Part shown: one piece after another, positions 15,838 through 25,200 of the stretch
How the letters are laid out: each line of letters opens with the position of its first letter
Position numbering within the stretch: position 1 is the first letter of the stretch
Assembly (NCBI GenBank): GCA_030706635.1
Contig: JAUZOD010000029.1
Location: 1-47,763 of the forward strand
Direction of reading: 5' to 3'
DNA length: 47,763 bases
Origin: Bacteroidota bacterium
Lineage (GTDB): Bacteria; Bacteroidota; Bacteroidia; Chitinophagales; Chitinophagaceae
The notes under the pieces: model-generated
Told to the model about the DNA's origin: nothing
The model's input: the letters and a program-made list of their open reading frames with translations, nothing else
The model's database searches: none
Program-made: the position numbers and the translations under genes

Positions 15838-17073
15838 ATGCAAATGACTACATCATATTCTGAAACGACAGATCGCTTCCTGGAACTGGAAAACGAATAC
15901 AGCGCCCACAATTATCATCCCATTCCCGTAGTGCTCAGCAAGGGCGAGGGCGTACACGTGTGGGATGTGGACGGGAAAAAATACTATGATTTCCTGAGTG
16001 GGTATTCGGCCCTGAACCAGGGGCACCGGCATCCTGAAATTATGGCCAGCCTGATTCAGCAGGCGCAGAAGCTCACGCTTACCTCGAGAGCTTTTTGCAA
16101 TGATCAGTTCGGTGCATTTGCCCAATACATTACAACGTATTTCGGATATAACCGGGTGTTGCCCATGAACAGCGGTGTGGAAGCGGTGGAAACAGCTATT
16201 AAACTCTGCCGACGCTGGGGGTATTCTGTAAAGGGGATTCCTGAAAATAAAGCGAGGATCATCGTATGTGCCGGCAATTTTCATGGACGCACCAGCACCG
16301 TGATCTCTTTCAGCAGTGATCCTGCATCTTATGCCGGGTTTGGGCCTTATATGCCGGGATTTGATGTAATTCCCTATAATGATCTGGCCGCGTTGGCGGA
16401 AGCCCTGCAGAATAAAGAGGTAGCCGGATTCCTGGTGGAACCCATCCAGGGAGAAGCCGGTGTTGTGGTGCCCGACGAAGGATATCTGAAAACAGCGGCG
16501 CAATACTGTAAGGATGCCCGGGTATTATTTATGGCCGATGAAATTCAAACCGGTTTGGGCCGGACCGGCAAAATGCTGGCCTGTGATCATGAGATGGTGC
16601 GGCCGGATGTTCTGATTCTGGGTAAAGCCCTGAGCGGTGGTGTATTACCCGTTTCTGCCGTACTGGCCGACGACGAAATCATGCTGACCATCAAACCTGG
16701 CGAACACGGTTCCACCTATGGTGGGAATCCGCTCGCCTGCGCCATTGCCATTACTTCCCTCCGGGTAATCCGGGATGAACATATGACTGAGAACGCTGCA
16801 ATCCAGGGAGCTTATCTAAGAAAAGGTATCGAATCCCTGCATTCTCCTTTTATTGAAACGGTTCGTGGAAAGGGGTTGCTGAACGCCATAGTTATCCGTC
16901 ATCCAAACCCCGAGGCCGCCTGGGATGTTTGCCTCGAACTGAAAGAAAATGGTCTGCTTGCCAAACCAACCCATGGAGATAAGATCAGGTTTGCCCCTCC
17001 GCTGACCATTACCCGGGTTCAAATGGACGAATGTCTGGAAATTATAGCGGATGGTCTCAGCATCTTAAAATAG
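15838..17073 (+). CDS. rocD: Ornithine--oxo-acid transaminase
   Basis: Class III PLP aminotransferase converting ornithine and 2-oxoglutarate to glutamate semialdehyde and glutamate; 411 aa. Motifs: [65 protein letters not shown] and the PLP lysine K263 in [10 protein letters not shown]-terminal [21 protein letters not shown] is typical of ornithine rather than acetylornithine aminotransferase. A second ATG two codons in (15844) is also possible. The 214-bp upstream gap holds a weak -7-like TATCTTGC and no other clear feature. Confidence 0.95.
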   Translation: MQMTTSYSETTDRFLELENEYSAHNYHPIPVVLSKGEGVHVWDVDGKKYYDFLSGYSALNQGHRHPEIMASLIQQAQKLTLTSRAFCNDQFGAFAQYITTYFGYNRVLPMNSGVEAVETAIKLCRRWGYSVKGIPENKARIIVCAGNFHGRTSTVISFSSDPASYAGFGPYMPGFDVIPYNDLAALAEALQNKEVAGFLVEPIQGEAGVVVPDEGYLKTAAQYCKDARVLFMADEIQTGLGRTGKMLACDHEMVRPDVLILGKALSGGVLPVSAVLADDEIMLTIKPGEHGSTYGGNPLACAIAITSLRVIRDEHMTENAAIQGAYLRKGIESLHSPFIETVRGKGLLNAIVIRHPNPEAAWDVCLELKENGLLAKPTHGDKIRFAPPLTITRVQMDECLEIIADGLSILK

Positions 17074-17115
17074 AAGGCCTGATTAATGCCTATCTTGAGC
17101 ATGTAAATTTTTTGA

Positions 17116-17856
17116 ATGAGTAGCCCGGACAAGGCAGATTTACCAGCAAAACCGCATGATCATCACAGGGAATCGCATATTGTAAAGGCCGATTTGCTGA
17201 GGGACGTGGTGATCGGCATGTCCGACGGGCTCACGGTTCCTTTTGCGCTGGCGGCGGGATTAAGTGGTGCGGTGTCCAGCACCAACCTGATCATTATAGC
17301 CGGTCTGGCCGAAATCGCCGCTGGCTCCATTGCGATGGGTCTCGGCGGATACCTGGCCGGTAAAACGGAAACGGATCATTACAATTCCGAATTAAAAAGG
17401 GAATATGAAGAAGTGGAAACCGTTCCGGAGGTGGAGAAGCAGGAACTGAGAACTTTTTTTTCTTCCCTGGGACTCAGCAGTGTTGTGCAGGAACAAGCCG
17501 TGGAGGAAGTGAGTAAGGATAAAGAAAAATGGGTCGAACTCATGATGAAGTATGAACTGGGCCTGGAAAAGCCGGATCCGCTCAGGGCAAAGAAAAGCGC
17601 TTTTAATATCGGGTTCTCCTATGTCATCGGCGGACTGATCCCGCTCAGTCCCTATTTTTTTGTATCCAATGGAATACAGGGGTTAAAAATCTCAACCGTC
17701 ATCACGCTGATCTGTTTATTTGTTTTTGGATATTTCAAAAGCAAACTCACGGGCGTAAATCGTTGGGAAGGTGCCGTTAGGGTAATGATCATCGGCGCCA
17801 TAGCCGCCGGTTGTGCATTCGCCATAGCGCGTCTGATCCAAACGGGACATTATTGA
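17116..17856 (+). CDS. VIT1/CCC1 transporter family protein
   Basis: Membrane transporter related to yeast CCC1 and plant VIT1, which move Fe2+ or Mn2+ out of the cytosol; 246 aa. First helix region: VVIGMSDGLTVPFALAAGLS; then AEIAAGSIAMGLGGYLAGKTETDHY, where the conserved Met and Gly residues of helix 2 are present. A cytoplasmic acidic helical segment (about 90-150, rich in Glu, including EYEEVETVPEVEKQELRTFF) corresponds to the metal-binding domain of VIT1. Two or three helices close the protein. Ion specificity is inferred from the family. Its 3' end overlaps the convergent small membrane gene by 7 bp. Confidence 0.92.
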   Translation: MSSPDKADLPAKPHDHHRESHIVKADLLRDVVIGMSDGLTVPFALAAGLSGAVSSTNLIIIAGLAEIAAGSIAMGLGGYLAGKTETDHYNSELKREYEEVETVPEVEKQELRTFFSSLGLSSVVQEQAVEEVSKDKEKWVELMMKYELGLEKPDPLRAKKSAFNIGFSYVIGGLIPLSPYFFVSNGIQGLKISTVITLICLFVFGYFKSKLTGVNRWEGAVRVMIIGAIAAGCAFAIARLIQTGHY

Positions 17857-18251
17857 TTTTTGGGTTCTTCCGGCATCTTCACGCCGGTAAACAGGCTGGC
17901 AATCAAGATTAAAACAGCAGAAATCAACACGAGGAAGAGGCCGGGTTTTTTATCGGGACAGATGCCCTGGTAGCAGGATGAAAAAAGAATAAAAGTTTTA
18001 ACCGCAAAGGCGAGAATGATCACTCCGGTAAACTGACTGACGCGTTTTGCCCATATTTTTGGAATAAGAAATAAAGCGGCACTCAGCACGGCCAGGAAAA
18101 TAAATGCTTTTGCAGGTTTCCCGTAATTATTCTGATGGGAATAGAATCCCGTGAAGGTCTGATGGATGTCAGGGTAATAAGCCCATGGCATATAGCAGGC
18201 AATGATGAGCAGGATGGCGGCGAGGATACCGGTATATGGAGCAAACTTCAT
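17850..18251 (-). CDS. Small four-helix membrane protein, function unknown
   Basis: 133 aa with four hydrophobic segments: about 7-24, 50-66, 74-92 and 105-121. Between helices 1 and 2 lies an outward-type loop rich in aromatic and His residues (YYPDIHQTFTGFYSHQNNYG); two Cys (CYQGIC) follow helix 3. I do not recognise a family. It lies 17 bp after dapF on the same strand, so it may be in the same transcript. Confidence 0.75.
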   Translation of the reverse strand: MKFAPYTGILAAILLIIACYMPWAYYPDIHQTFTGFYSHQNNYGKPAKAFIFLAVLSAALFLIPKIWAKRVSQFTGVIILAFAVKTFILFSSCYQGICPDKKPGLFLVLISAVLILIASLFTGVKMPEEPKNQ

Positions 18252-18268
18252 CGGTGAGGGTGCTTATT

Positions 18269-19060
18269 TTATTCTGCGGTTTCCGTTTTTCCTTCAAATA
18301 CTTTCTCTGCGGGTCCACATAACCAAATATTGGTATAGCTGTTGTCGTTGTGCCTGTCGTATTTCACCACGAGCTTTCCTCCTTTGGTCGTTACCGTTAC
18401 ATCGTTATATCCCACTTCATTGTGATAACAGACAAGGGCGCTGGCGGTCACTCCGGTTCCGCAGGAAAAAGTCTCGTCTTCCACACCGCGTTCGTAGGTT
18501 CGCACGGTAATGGCGTCTGATTTTTCCTGTTCGACAAAATTTACGTTGATCCCCTCTTTGGCAAATTCTTCGCTGTAGCGGATCTCCGTTCCCTTTTTCA
18601 GTACATCATAGTCCATCACATCATCCACGATCTTTACGAAATGCGGAGAGCCTGTATTTAATATATAGTCCCCGTTGGATTCCCGGATGCCCGGAACATC
18701 TTTCATTTTAAGATTAATGATATTGGTGCCATCATCTATCTCCGCCTCGTGCTCCCCGTCAGACGCCAGAAAATGATAGCAGCTCCTGTGAATTCCCAGA
18801 TGATAGGCAAACCGGACCATGCATCGTCCGCCGTTTCCGCACATCGAGCCCAGCCGTCCATCCGCATTGAAATATTTCATTTCAAAATCATAACCTTCTT
18901 TCAGGTTAAGCATCATAAGACCATCAGCACCGATACCGAAGCGGCGTTCGCATAAACGGGAGATTGACTGTTGGGTGAGGCCGGAATAAGCCCCCTGGCG
19001 GTTGTCCAGCAATATAAAATCATTGCCGGTGCCCTGATATTTGTAAAATTGAACGTTCAT
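18269..19060 (-). CDS. dapF: Diaminopimelate epimerase
   Basis: Cofactor-free epimerase making meso-DAP from LL-DAP for lysine and peptidoglycan; 263 aa. The two catalytic cysteines are in SMCGNGGRCM (C74) and ETFSCGTGV (C200). N-terminal YKYQGTGNDFILLDNR and the middle NTGSPHFVKIV and EGINVNFVE blocks are family signatures. The phosphorylase gene upstream on the same strand ends 21 bp before this start. Confidence 0.97.
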   Translation of the reverse strand: MNVQFYKYQGTGNDFILLDNRQGAYSGLTQQSISRLCERRFGIGADGLMMLNLKEGYDFEMKYFNADGRLGSMCGNGGRCMVRFAYHLGIHRSCYHFLASDGEHEAEIDDGTNIINLKMKDVPGIRESNGDYILNTGSPHFVKIVDDVMDYDVLKKGTEIRYSEEFAKEGINVNFVEQEKSDAITVRTYERGVEDETFSCGTGVTASALVCYHNEVGYNDVTVTTKGGKLVVKYDRHNDNSYTNIWLCGPAEKVFEGKTETAE

Positions 19061-19081
19061 ATAAACCTGCGAAGATAATTC

Positions 19082-19963
19082 TTAATGCGGCATGGAACAC
19101 ACGGTGTCCAGGGTTTTCTTAATCAGCCGCTCCACGGCTTGCAGTCCGTTGGCAGAAAATGTTTTGCTGATGCGGTTGGCCACGATCACATTCAGGCTGA
19201 GGCAGCGATGGCCCAGCAGATTTCCTAATCCGTAAATGGCCGATGTTTCCATTTCAAAATTTGTCACCCGATAGGGACCGCACGCAAAGGAGGTTAGTCG
19301 TTCAATCAGTTCAGGCTGGCTAAGGCCAAGTCTTAGTATTCTACCCTGCGGGCCGTAGAAACCCGGACAGGTCACCGTGATGCCATGGATATAACCATCG
19401 GTAAAATGTTTTAACAGGAAGGTGGAGGCGCTGCTGATGCTGGGATGGGCGAATCGCTGCTGGAGTTGGGTATGGGTGATGAAAGCCTGCAGGATCTCCT
19501 GTTCGGCGCCATTGAATTCGAGCCTGTAAAAATTCAGCAGGTTATCAATGCCCAGTCCGTGCGTGCAAGCCACCAGGCTGTCCACCGGGATTTCTTTTTG
19601 CAGTGATCCCGACGTGCCGATGCGTATGATCTGCAAACGGGTTAGTTGCGGTTTGATGGTCCGGCTGCTGAAGTCAATGTTCACCAGCGCGTCCAGCTCA
19701 TTCATCACGATATCAATATTATCCGTGCCGATGCCGGTGGAGATCACCGAATATCTTTCTGTACCGATATAACCGGTATGCGTAATGAATTCGCGGTGTT
19801 GTTGCTTCACTTCGATCCGGTCAAAATATTTGCTCACCTGGGGTACGCGGCCGGGGTCGCCGACCAGAAAGATTTTGAGGGCAAGTTCTTCCGGGAGCAG
19901 GTTAAGGTGATAAATGGCATTCCTCGAATTCAGGATCAATTCGCTTTCTTCAATGGGCTGCAT
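19082..19963 (-). CDS. Nucleoside phosphorylase, uridine phosphorylase-like
   Basis: PNP/UDP family enzyme splitting nucleosides with phosphate to give ribose-1-phosphate and base; 293 aa. Phosphate-binding GDPGRV at 35-40, STGIGTDNIDIVMNEL, RIGTSGSLQKEIPVDS, and ribose-binding FEMETSAIYGLGNLLGH are all present. Length and the FEMETSAIYGL form favour uridine phosphorylase over purine enzymes; the base specificity is not certain. The start is the ATG at 19963; an in-frame TTG 21 bp upstream lies next to the divergent tRNA promoter. Confidence 0.9.
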   Translation of the reverse strand: MQPIEESELILNSRNAIYHLNLLPEELALKIFLVGDPGRVPQVSKYFDRIEVKQQHREFITHTGYIGTERYSVISTGIGTDNIDIVMNELDALVNIDFSSRTIKPQLTRLQIIRIGTSGSLQKEIPVDSLVACTHGLGIDNLLNFYRLEFNGAEQEILQAFITHTQLQQRFAHPSISSASTFLLKHFTDGYIHGITVTCPGFYGPQGRILRLGLSQPELIERLTSFACGPYRVTNFEMETSAIYGLGNLLGHRCLSLNVIVANRISKTFSANGLQAVERLIKKTLDTVCSMPH

Positions 19964-20000
19964 AGTGGATTGCAGGTTAGGCAAATTAATCCGAATATAC

Positions 20001-20008
20001 TACTTTTG
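20001..20008 (+). promoter_or_regulatory. -7 element for tRNA-Cys
   Basis: TACTTTTG, an exact TAnnTTTG match, 13 bp before the mature 5' end of the tRNA. Confidence 0.55.
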
Positions 20009-20021
20009 CCCAACCTCATTG

Positions 20022-20092
20022 GGTTTCGTGGCCGAGTGGCTAGGCAGAGCTCTGCAAAAGCTTCTACAGCAGTTCGAATCTGCTCGAAACCT
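20022..20092 (+). tRNA. tRNA-Cys (GCA anticodon)
   Basis: A full cloverleaf of 71 nt. Acceptor GGTTTCG (20022-20028) pairs with CGAAACC (20085-20091), discriminator U. D-stem GCC/GGC encloses GAGTGGCTA. Anticodon stem GAGCT/AGCTT encloses loop CTGCAAA with anticodon GCA at 20054-20056. T-arm AGCAG-TTCGAAT-CTGCT. The CCA end is not encoded. Confidence 0.96.
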
Positions 20093-20263
20093 CATCCGGA
20101 AGACAAGCAGGCAAGGTGGATATGCATCCATCTGTCTGCTTTTTCTTTGTTTGAGCATCCATCCCGCAAAACAGGGCAAAATGTTTACTTTAGCAAGAAA
20201 TCTTCAGATGGCACGGGTTTATTCCCGCCAGCTTTTGGGTATTTTAATGGCCTAGAAACAAGC

Positions 20264-20869
20264 ATGCAGCAGCATATTGAAGTGAAAGTTAACCAGCGCG
20301 AAGAATCGGCATTATGGGACAGGTTCCGGCGTGGAGACGCTGATGCGTTTGCATGTCTGTACGATCAATATGCCTTTTCCCTGGCGGCTTATGGATACCG
20401 GATTTCGAAGGTCGAACACCTGGTGAAAGATGCTATCCAGGATCTTTTTATAGAGTTGTGGCGGTCCAGGGAAAGTCTGCCGCCGGTAAAATGTCTTAAT
20501 GCTTATCTGTTTAAGGCGATCCGTTATAAGCTGATAAAAAGCGGAAAGCTGAAGGTAAAATACTATACTGATGACAAACTTTCCGATCTTCTGTCTGATG
20601 ATATTTCAGCAGAAACAGCCATTCTCAGGCAGGAAGAAGAAACGATGACCATTCAAAAATTGAGCTCCGCTGTAAAAGAGCTTTCCCTTCGGCAGCAGGA
20701 AGCTGTTTCCCTGAAATTCTATCACGGGTTTACCAATGATCAGATCGCGGAGATCATGGGGGTCCATTATCAGTCAGCCACCAATATTCTTCACCGTGCT
20801 TTGCTTACGCTCCGCCAGCATTATCATCTGCCCGCTCTCCTTTTATTATATTTCCTGGTGGCCGGATAA
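20264..20869 (+). CDS. ECF RNA polymerase sigma factor, FecI-like (Bacteroidota type)
   Basis: Extracytoplasmic-function sigma-70 factor of 201 aa. Region 2: FACLYDQYAFSLAAYGYRIS then DAIQDLFIELWRSRE, which binds the -10. Region 4: LSLRQQEAVSLKFYHGFTN followed by the helix-turn-helix QIAEIMGVHYQSATNILHRA. A longer open frame runs upstream through the tRNA gene and is not real; the ATG at 20264 gives the normal N-terminus. A -7-like TACTTTAG lies at 20186-20193. FecR, SusC and SusD follow, so it most likely drives the SusCD genes when released by FecR. Confidence 0.93.
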   Translation: MQQHIEVKVNQREESALWDRFRRGDADAFACLYDQYAFSLAAYGYRISKVEHLVKDAIQDLFIELWRSRESLPPVKCLNAYLFKAIRYKLIKSGKLKVKYYTDDKLSDLLSDDISAETAILRQEEETMTIQKLSSAVKELSLRQQEAVSLKFYHGFTNDQIAEIMGVHYQSATNILHRALLTLRQHYHLPALLLLYFLVAG

Positions 20870-20951
20870 ATTTTTTTTAAAAAAAGTCTGATGAAACTGA
20901 GTATCGCGCCACGGTTTTAGATACTTAGCAGGAAAATGGCCTCTTACAGCT

Positions 20952-22052
20952 ATGCAGAATTCAGAAACTGAAACGGCGGCTTTGCTTCAGAATGATGATT
21001 TTATCCGCTGGGCAATCTCCCCGGACGAACAATCAAATGCATATTGGGAAAACTGGCAGCAGCAGGATCCTGTGCGGGAGGAGATGTTGCAGAATGCGAA
21101 GAAAATCGTACTGTCGGTCTATCATAACGAAAGGGCGCTGATTGATGGACTGGATAAAGACATCACCCGCAAAGCATGGGAAGAGATCAGCAGGCATGTA
21201 GAGACCAGGACGGCAAAAAGATTTTTGTTGCCCGGTATTTCCGGTTGGATGAAATATGCGGTTGCGGCATCCGTGATTGCGATCGCAGGAATGATATTTT
21301 TCCGGTCGCAGCGTAAACCGGTGAAAGCGTCCATTGCCCTGAATGCCGGCGACATCATGGCAAATGCTTCCGATTCCGAAGAAATACAATTCAGCAACAG
21401 CGCAGAGCTTCATCGTTTGATTAACCTGCCCGACGGAAGCCGGATCGTACTTTCGAAAAATAGCTCGGTTCATTATGCGCGTCTTTTTAATCGTAACAAA
21501 CGGGAGGTATACCTTACGGGGGATGCCTTCTTTGACGTAGCGAAAGATGCCAAAAGGCCTTTTTATGTGTATTCGGGAAATGTGGTGACTAAAGTGTTGG
21601 GAACGAGTTTCCGGATCATTTCAGACGACCAGCTCGGAAAGGTGACGGTTTCCGTAAAGACGGGAAAAGTAAAAGTGTTCCGGCAAAGTGATGCACAACA
21701 TCAGAAGGATCAATATTTATTAATCCGGAATGAACAACTGGTTTTCCTTGACAAGGAAACAAAGCCGGTAAAGGCCAGTATTCAGGACGGTTCCGTGCCT
21801 GCCAGCGAAATACCCGCCAGTCTCAGCTTCAGCTTTGATGAAGCTTCGTTGCAGGATATACTCGGTGCACTCACAAAAACATACCATATAGACATCGTGT
21901 TTGATAAGGCCAAAAATGAGAAATGTCGCGTAACGGTTTCGCTTGACGGGAAGTCGCTCTATGACAAACTGGACCTGCTTTGTATGGTGACGGGCGCGAC
22001 ATACCATACGGAAGGGGGTAAAATCTATATGGACGGCAAAGGGTGTAATTGA
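20952..22052 (+). CDS. FecR family anti-sigma factor with C-terminal DUF4974
   Basis: Membrane anti-sigma factor, 366 aa. A cytoplasmic N-terminal part (about 1-95) that would hold the sigma factor, one transmembrane helix at about 98-116 (YAVAASVIAIAGMIFF), then the periplasmic FecR domain (LPDGSRIVLSKNSSVHYARL, REVYLTGDAFFDVAKDAKRP, VKVFR) and a DUF4974/STN-like C-terminus (FSFDEASLQDILGALTKTYH ... GKSLYDKLDLLCMVTGATY). In this system a loaded SusC receptor signals through FecR to free the sigma factor. It lies 82 bp after the sigma gene and 186 bp before SusC. Confidence 0.95.
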   Translation: MQNSETETAALLQNDDFIRWAISPDEQSNAYWENWQQQDPVREEMLQNAKKIVLSVYHNERALIDGLDKDITRKAWEEISRHVETRTAKRFLLPGISGWMKYAVAASVIAIAGMIFFRSQRKPVKASIALNAGDIMANASDSEEIQFSNSAELHRLINLPDGSRIVLSKNSSVHYARLFNRNKREVYLTGDAFFDVAKDAKRPFYVYSGNVVTKVLGTSFRIISDDQLGKVTVSVKTGKVKVFRQSDAQHQKDQYLLIRNEQLVFLDKETKPVKASIQDGSVPASEIPASLSFSFDEASLQDILGALTKTYHIDIVFDKAKNEKCRVTVSLDGKSLYDKLDLLCMVTGATYHTEGGKIYMDGKGCN

Positions 22053-22133
22053 TCAGACCAAAACACTATAATTCTTCACTAACAAAAACTGCTTATGATT
22101 ATTCACCGGGAAATTTATTGGTAAAAACGAATC

Positions 22134-22195
22134 GGCAGTGCTGCTACACTGCCAATTCCTAAAATGCCCCTGCATCTTTAAAGGCTGCAAGAGGG
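22134..22195 (+). promoter_or_regulatory. Structured leader upstream of susC
   Basis: GGCAGTG (22134-22140) pairs perfectly with CACTGCC (22147-22153) around a 6-base loop. A second pairing follows: CCCCTGCA with TGCA-aga-GGGG, a bulged stem at about 22168-22196. No T-run follows either, so a simple terminator is unlikely. They may form part of a susC 5' leader or bind a regulator. Confidence 0.4.
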
Positions 22196-22238
22196 GTCTG
22201 TCATATTATTTTCCAAATCGACAAAACCATTTCAATTT

Positions 22239-25200
22239 ATGAAAAAAAATGGAGCCCTGAAAAAGTTAATCTTTTATGCTATGCGGGGAACGGTTATACA
22301 GATGGCGTTGATACTGGGTTTCGCGGGAAACCTGCTGGCCAAGGGCGCAGACGGACAGGAACTGTTAGATAAAAAGATCACCCTGACGGTTACTAACCAG
22401 CTTTTCAAAAATGTGCTGCAGAAGATTGAAAAAGCAACCAAAGTGAAATTTGCTTATACCAGCCAGGTTGTTTTCCTTAGGAAAAAAGCTTCGGTAAATG
22501 CCAATAACGAAAGGTTGGGTGATGTGTTGAACAGGATATTCGGGCCGGTCAATATCTCGTACGAGGTTGTTGGCAAACAAATCATCCTGCGGAACAATGC
22601 AAATGCCGGGGAGCCGGTAAACGCAGATGACAAGCCAAATGAATTCATCCGGATCAGCGGTCAGGTGAGATCTGGAAAAGACAATACCCCGCTTGCGGGG
22701 GTCAGCATCAGCGTGAAGGGAACACAGCGGGGTACCGTCACGAACGCCGATGGTTATTTTGAAATCGAAGCAAACGACGGTGAGGTGCTGGTCATCTCTG
22801 CGGTCGGATATGTTTCCCAGGAAGTTGCGGCAAGCAAAGGCGCCGGCCTGGACATCCATTTACTGGAAGCCAATAAAGATCTTGGTGAAGTGGTAGTGAC
22901 CGCGCTGGGAATATCCAAGCAGAAAAGACAACTGGGATTTGCAGTTACTGAGTTAAAAGGATCTGAACTGGCGAAGACCAACGAAGTAAATCCCATTAAT
23001 GCGCTACAGGGCAAAGTAGCGGGTGTACAGATAGACGAAGGTGCGGGCGGCTTATTTGGTTCCACGAAAATCCTGATCCGGGGCAACTCCACGCTGGGCA
23101 ATAATAATCAGCCCATATTTGTAGTGGATGGTGTGATCATGGACAACGATATATTCAATGGGAACGGTCGTGATTTTGGCAACGATTTAAAGAATCTGAA
23201 TCCGGAGGATTTTGAAACGGTTTCCGTTCTGCGGGGATCTTCCGCCGCGGCCCTCTATGGCTCCCGCGCCATCAATGGCGTCATTTTGATTACTACAAAA
23301 AAAGGCACCGCCCGCAAAGGCATAGGCGTTACAGTAAACGAAACCTATAATATCCAGGACCCCTATAAAGGACCCAAATTTCAGAATGATTTTGGAGGTG
23401 GTACGGTGGGTGCGTTTTTTACCGACACCCGGGATCCGAACTATCAGGCGAATCAATCCTGGACAACCAAGGTTTTCCCCACAGATCCTATTACCGGCAA
23501 ACCGTATATAGATCGCGGAATTAACCGGGAACTCGAAAACTGGGGACCCAGGATGCAGGGTCAGCAGGTGGAGAACTATGACGGCACCATGACCACTTAT
23601 TCTCCCCAGCCTAATAATTTCCTGCAATCTTTTCAAACGGGCACCGGATCAAATACCAATGTTGCCCTGGAAGGCGGTACCGAGAAGTCTACTTTCCGGT
23701 TATCCTATAACCATAATCTGGCAACCGGCATAACCTTCAGGAACAAATTTACCAAGGACGCTTTTGATTTCAGGGGCACACAAAATTTCAATAAATTCAT
23801 CAGTGCGGATGTAAGCGTGGCTTACTCCGATTTTGATGGACAGAATCCGCCCAGTTTTGGCGACTTATTCACCTGGCTTATACCCCGTAACTACAATACC
23901 GATTACTGGATACAGCGGCAGCATTATACCAGCATATTTGGCGGTGTACCGGATCTCTCTGATCCCAATGACCCCAATAAAGCGCCCCAGCTTAATCAAT
24001 GGTTCACCCTGTTTGAGAACACCTACCAGCAAAAGGAACAAATGGTCAGGGGCAGGATCGCGCTGACCATGAACCTGGCCAGCTGGGCCAAACTGGTGTT
24101 GGATGGCAGCCTGAACAATATTTATACAAGGAAGGAAACATCGGAACTCGGACAGGGTAAAAACTTTTCCGGGGGTTCTTACAGCCTGGGCTTTACCAAC
24201 AAAACAAGTAATTTTTTGAAGGCCATGCTGATGATGAATAAAGACATCAACAAAGATCTGAGCATCAACGGATATATCGGAGCTGAAGCGCAACGTTATA
24301 AGACCTATTTTGACCTCAACTCTACAGACGGCGGCCTGAACTATCCCGGAAATTATTATCTGGCTAACTCGGTCAATCCGCCACTTGCTTACGGCGGGGT
24401 TTCATCGCGAAAAAGTTTTAATTCAGTATATGCCAGTGCGGACCTGGCGTATAAAAATTTGTTGTTCCTGCAGGCTACGTTCCGGGGAGACTGGTCATCG
24501 GCGCTGACTTATACCAATGGTTCCGGTAACAACTTTTACAACTATCCCGCCGTCAGCCTTTCGTGGATCTTTTCTGAATCGCTCAGGCTTCCCTCCTGGA
24601 TAAGTTTTGGCAAGCTGAGGGGGAACGTGGCTTCACTGGGCAAGGATACGGATCCGTTCATTATTAATTCCGGTTTTAGCTTTAACGGGTTTACTTATGC
24701 CAACGGTACAACGCTGCCAACATCTACCTACAGCCCCGATCCGAATAATCCGGGTGTAATTTCCGTATTGCAACCCAACCTGAAACCGGAAAGGAAATTG
24801 TCTGAAGAGCTTGGTCTTGAAATGCGTTTTTTGCACAACCGGGTAGGTTTCGATCTGTCGGTTTATCAGGACAACACCAAAGATCAGATCATTCCCATCA
24901 CCTCTCCGCAGGAATCCGGCGTGAATTCCATCCTGATCAATGCCGGTAACGTGCAGAACAGGGGTATAGAAATTGCGGTGGATGCTACTCCTGTGAGAAC
25001 AAAGAATTTCAGTTGGAATTCAGCCCTTACCTATTCTAAAAATCAGAATAAGATAATAGCGCTTGCTCCCGGAAGAACGGAGCTTGACCTGGGCGCCAAT
25101 ATCGGGGAAATCAGCACCTGGGCCGTGGTGGGTGGGTCTTACGGACAACTCCGCACCACCATTCATTCCACCGCTTTCGAGGCAACGGATGCCGGCGGCA

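Noticed and set aside
15637-15843. Small minus-strand ORF of 68 codons upstream of rocD
   Set aside because: No homology or signal recognised, and it overlaps the rocD start; more likely untranslated leader.
19646-20263. A 206-codon open extension upstream of the sigma factor
   Set aside because: It runs through the tRNA-Cys gene and antisense to the nucleoside phosphorylase; the sigma homology begins right after the ATG at 20264.
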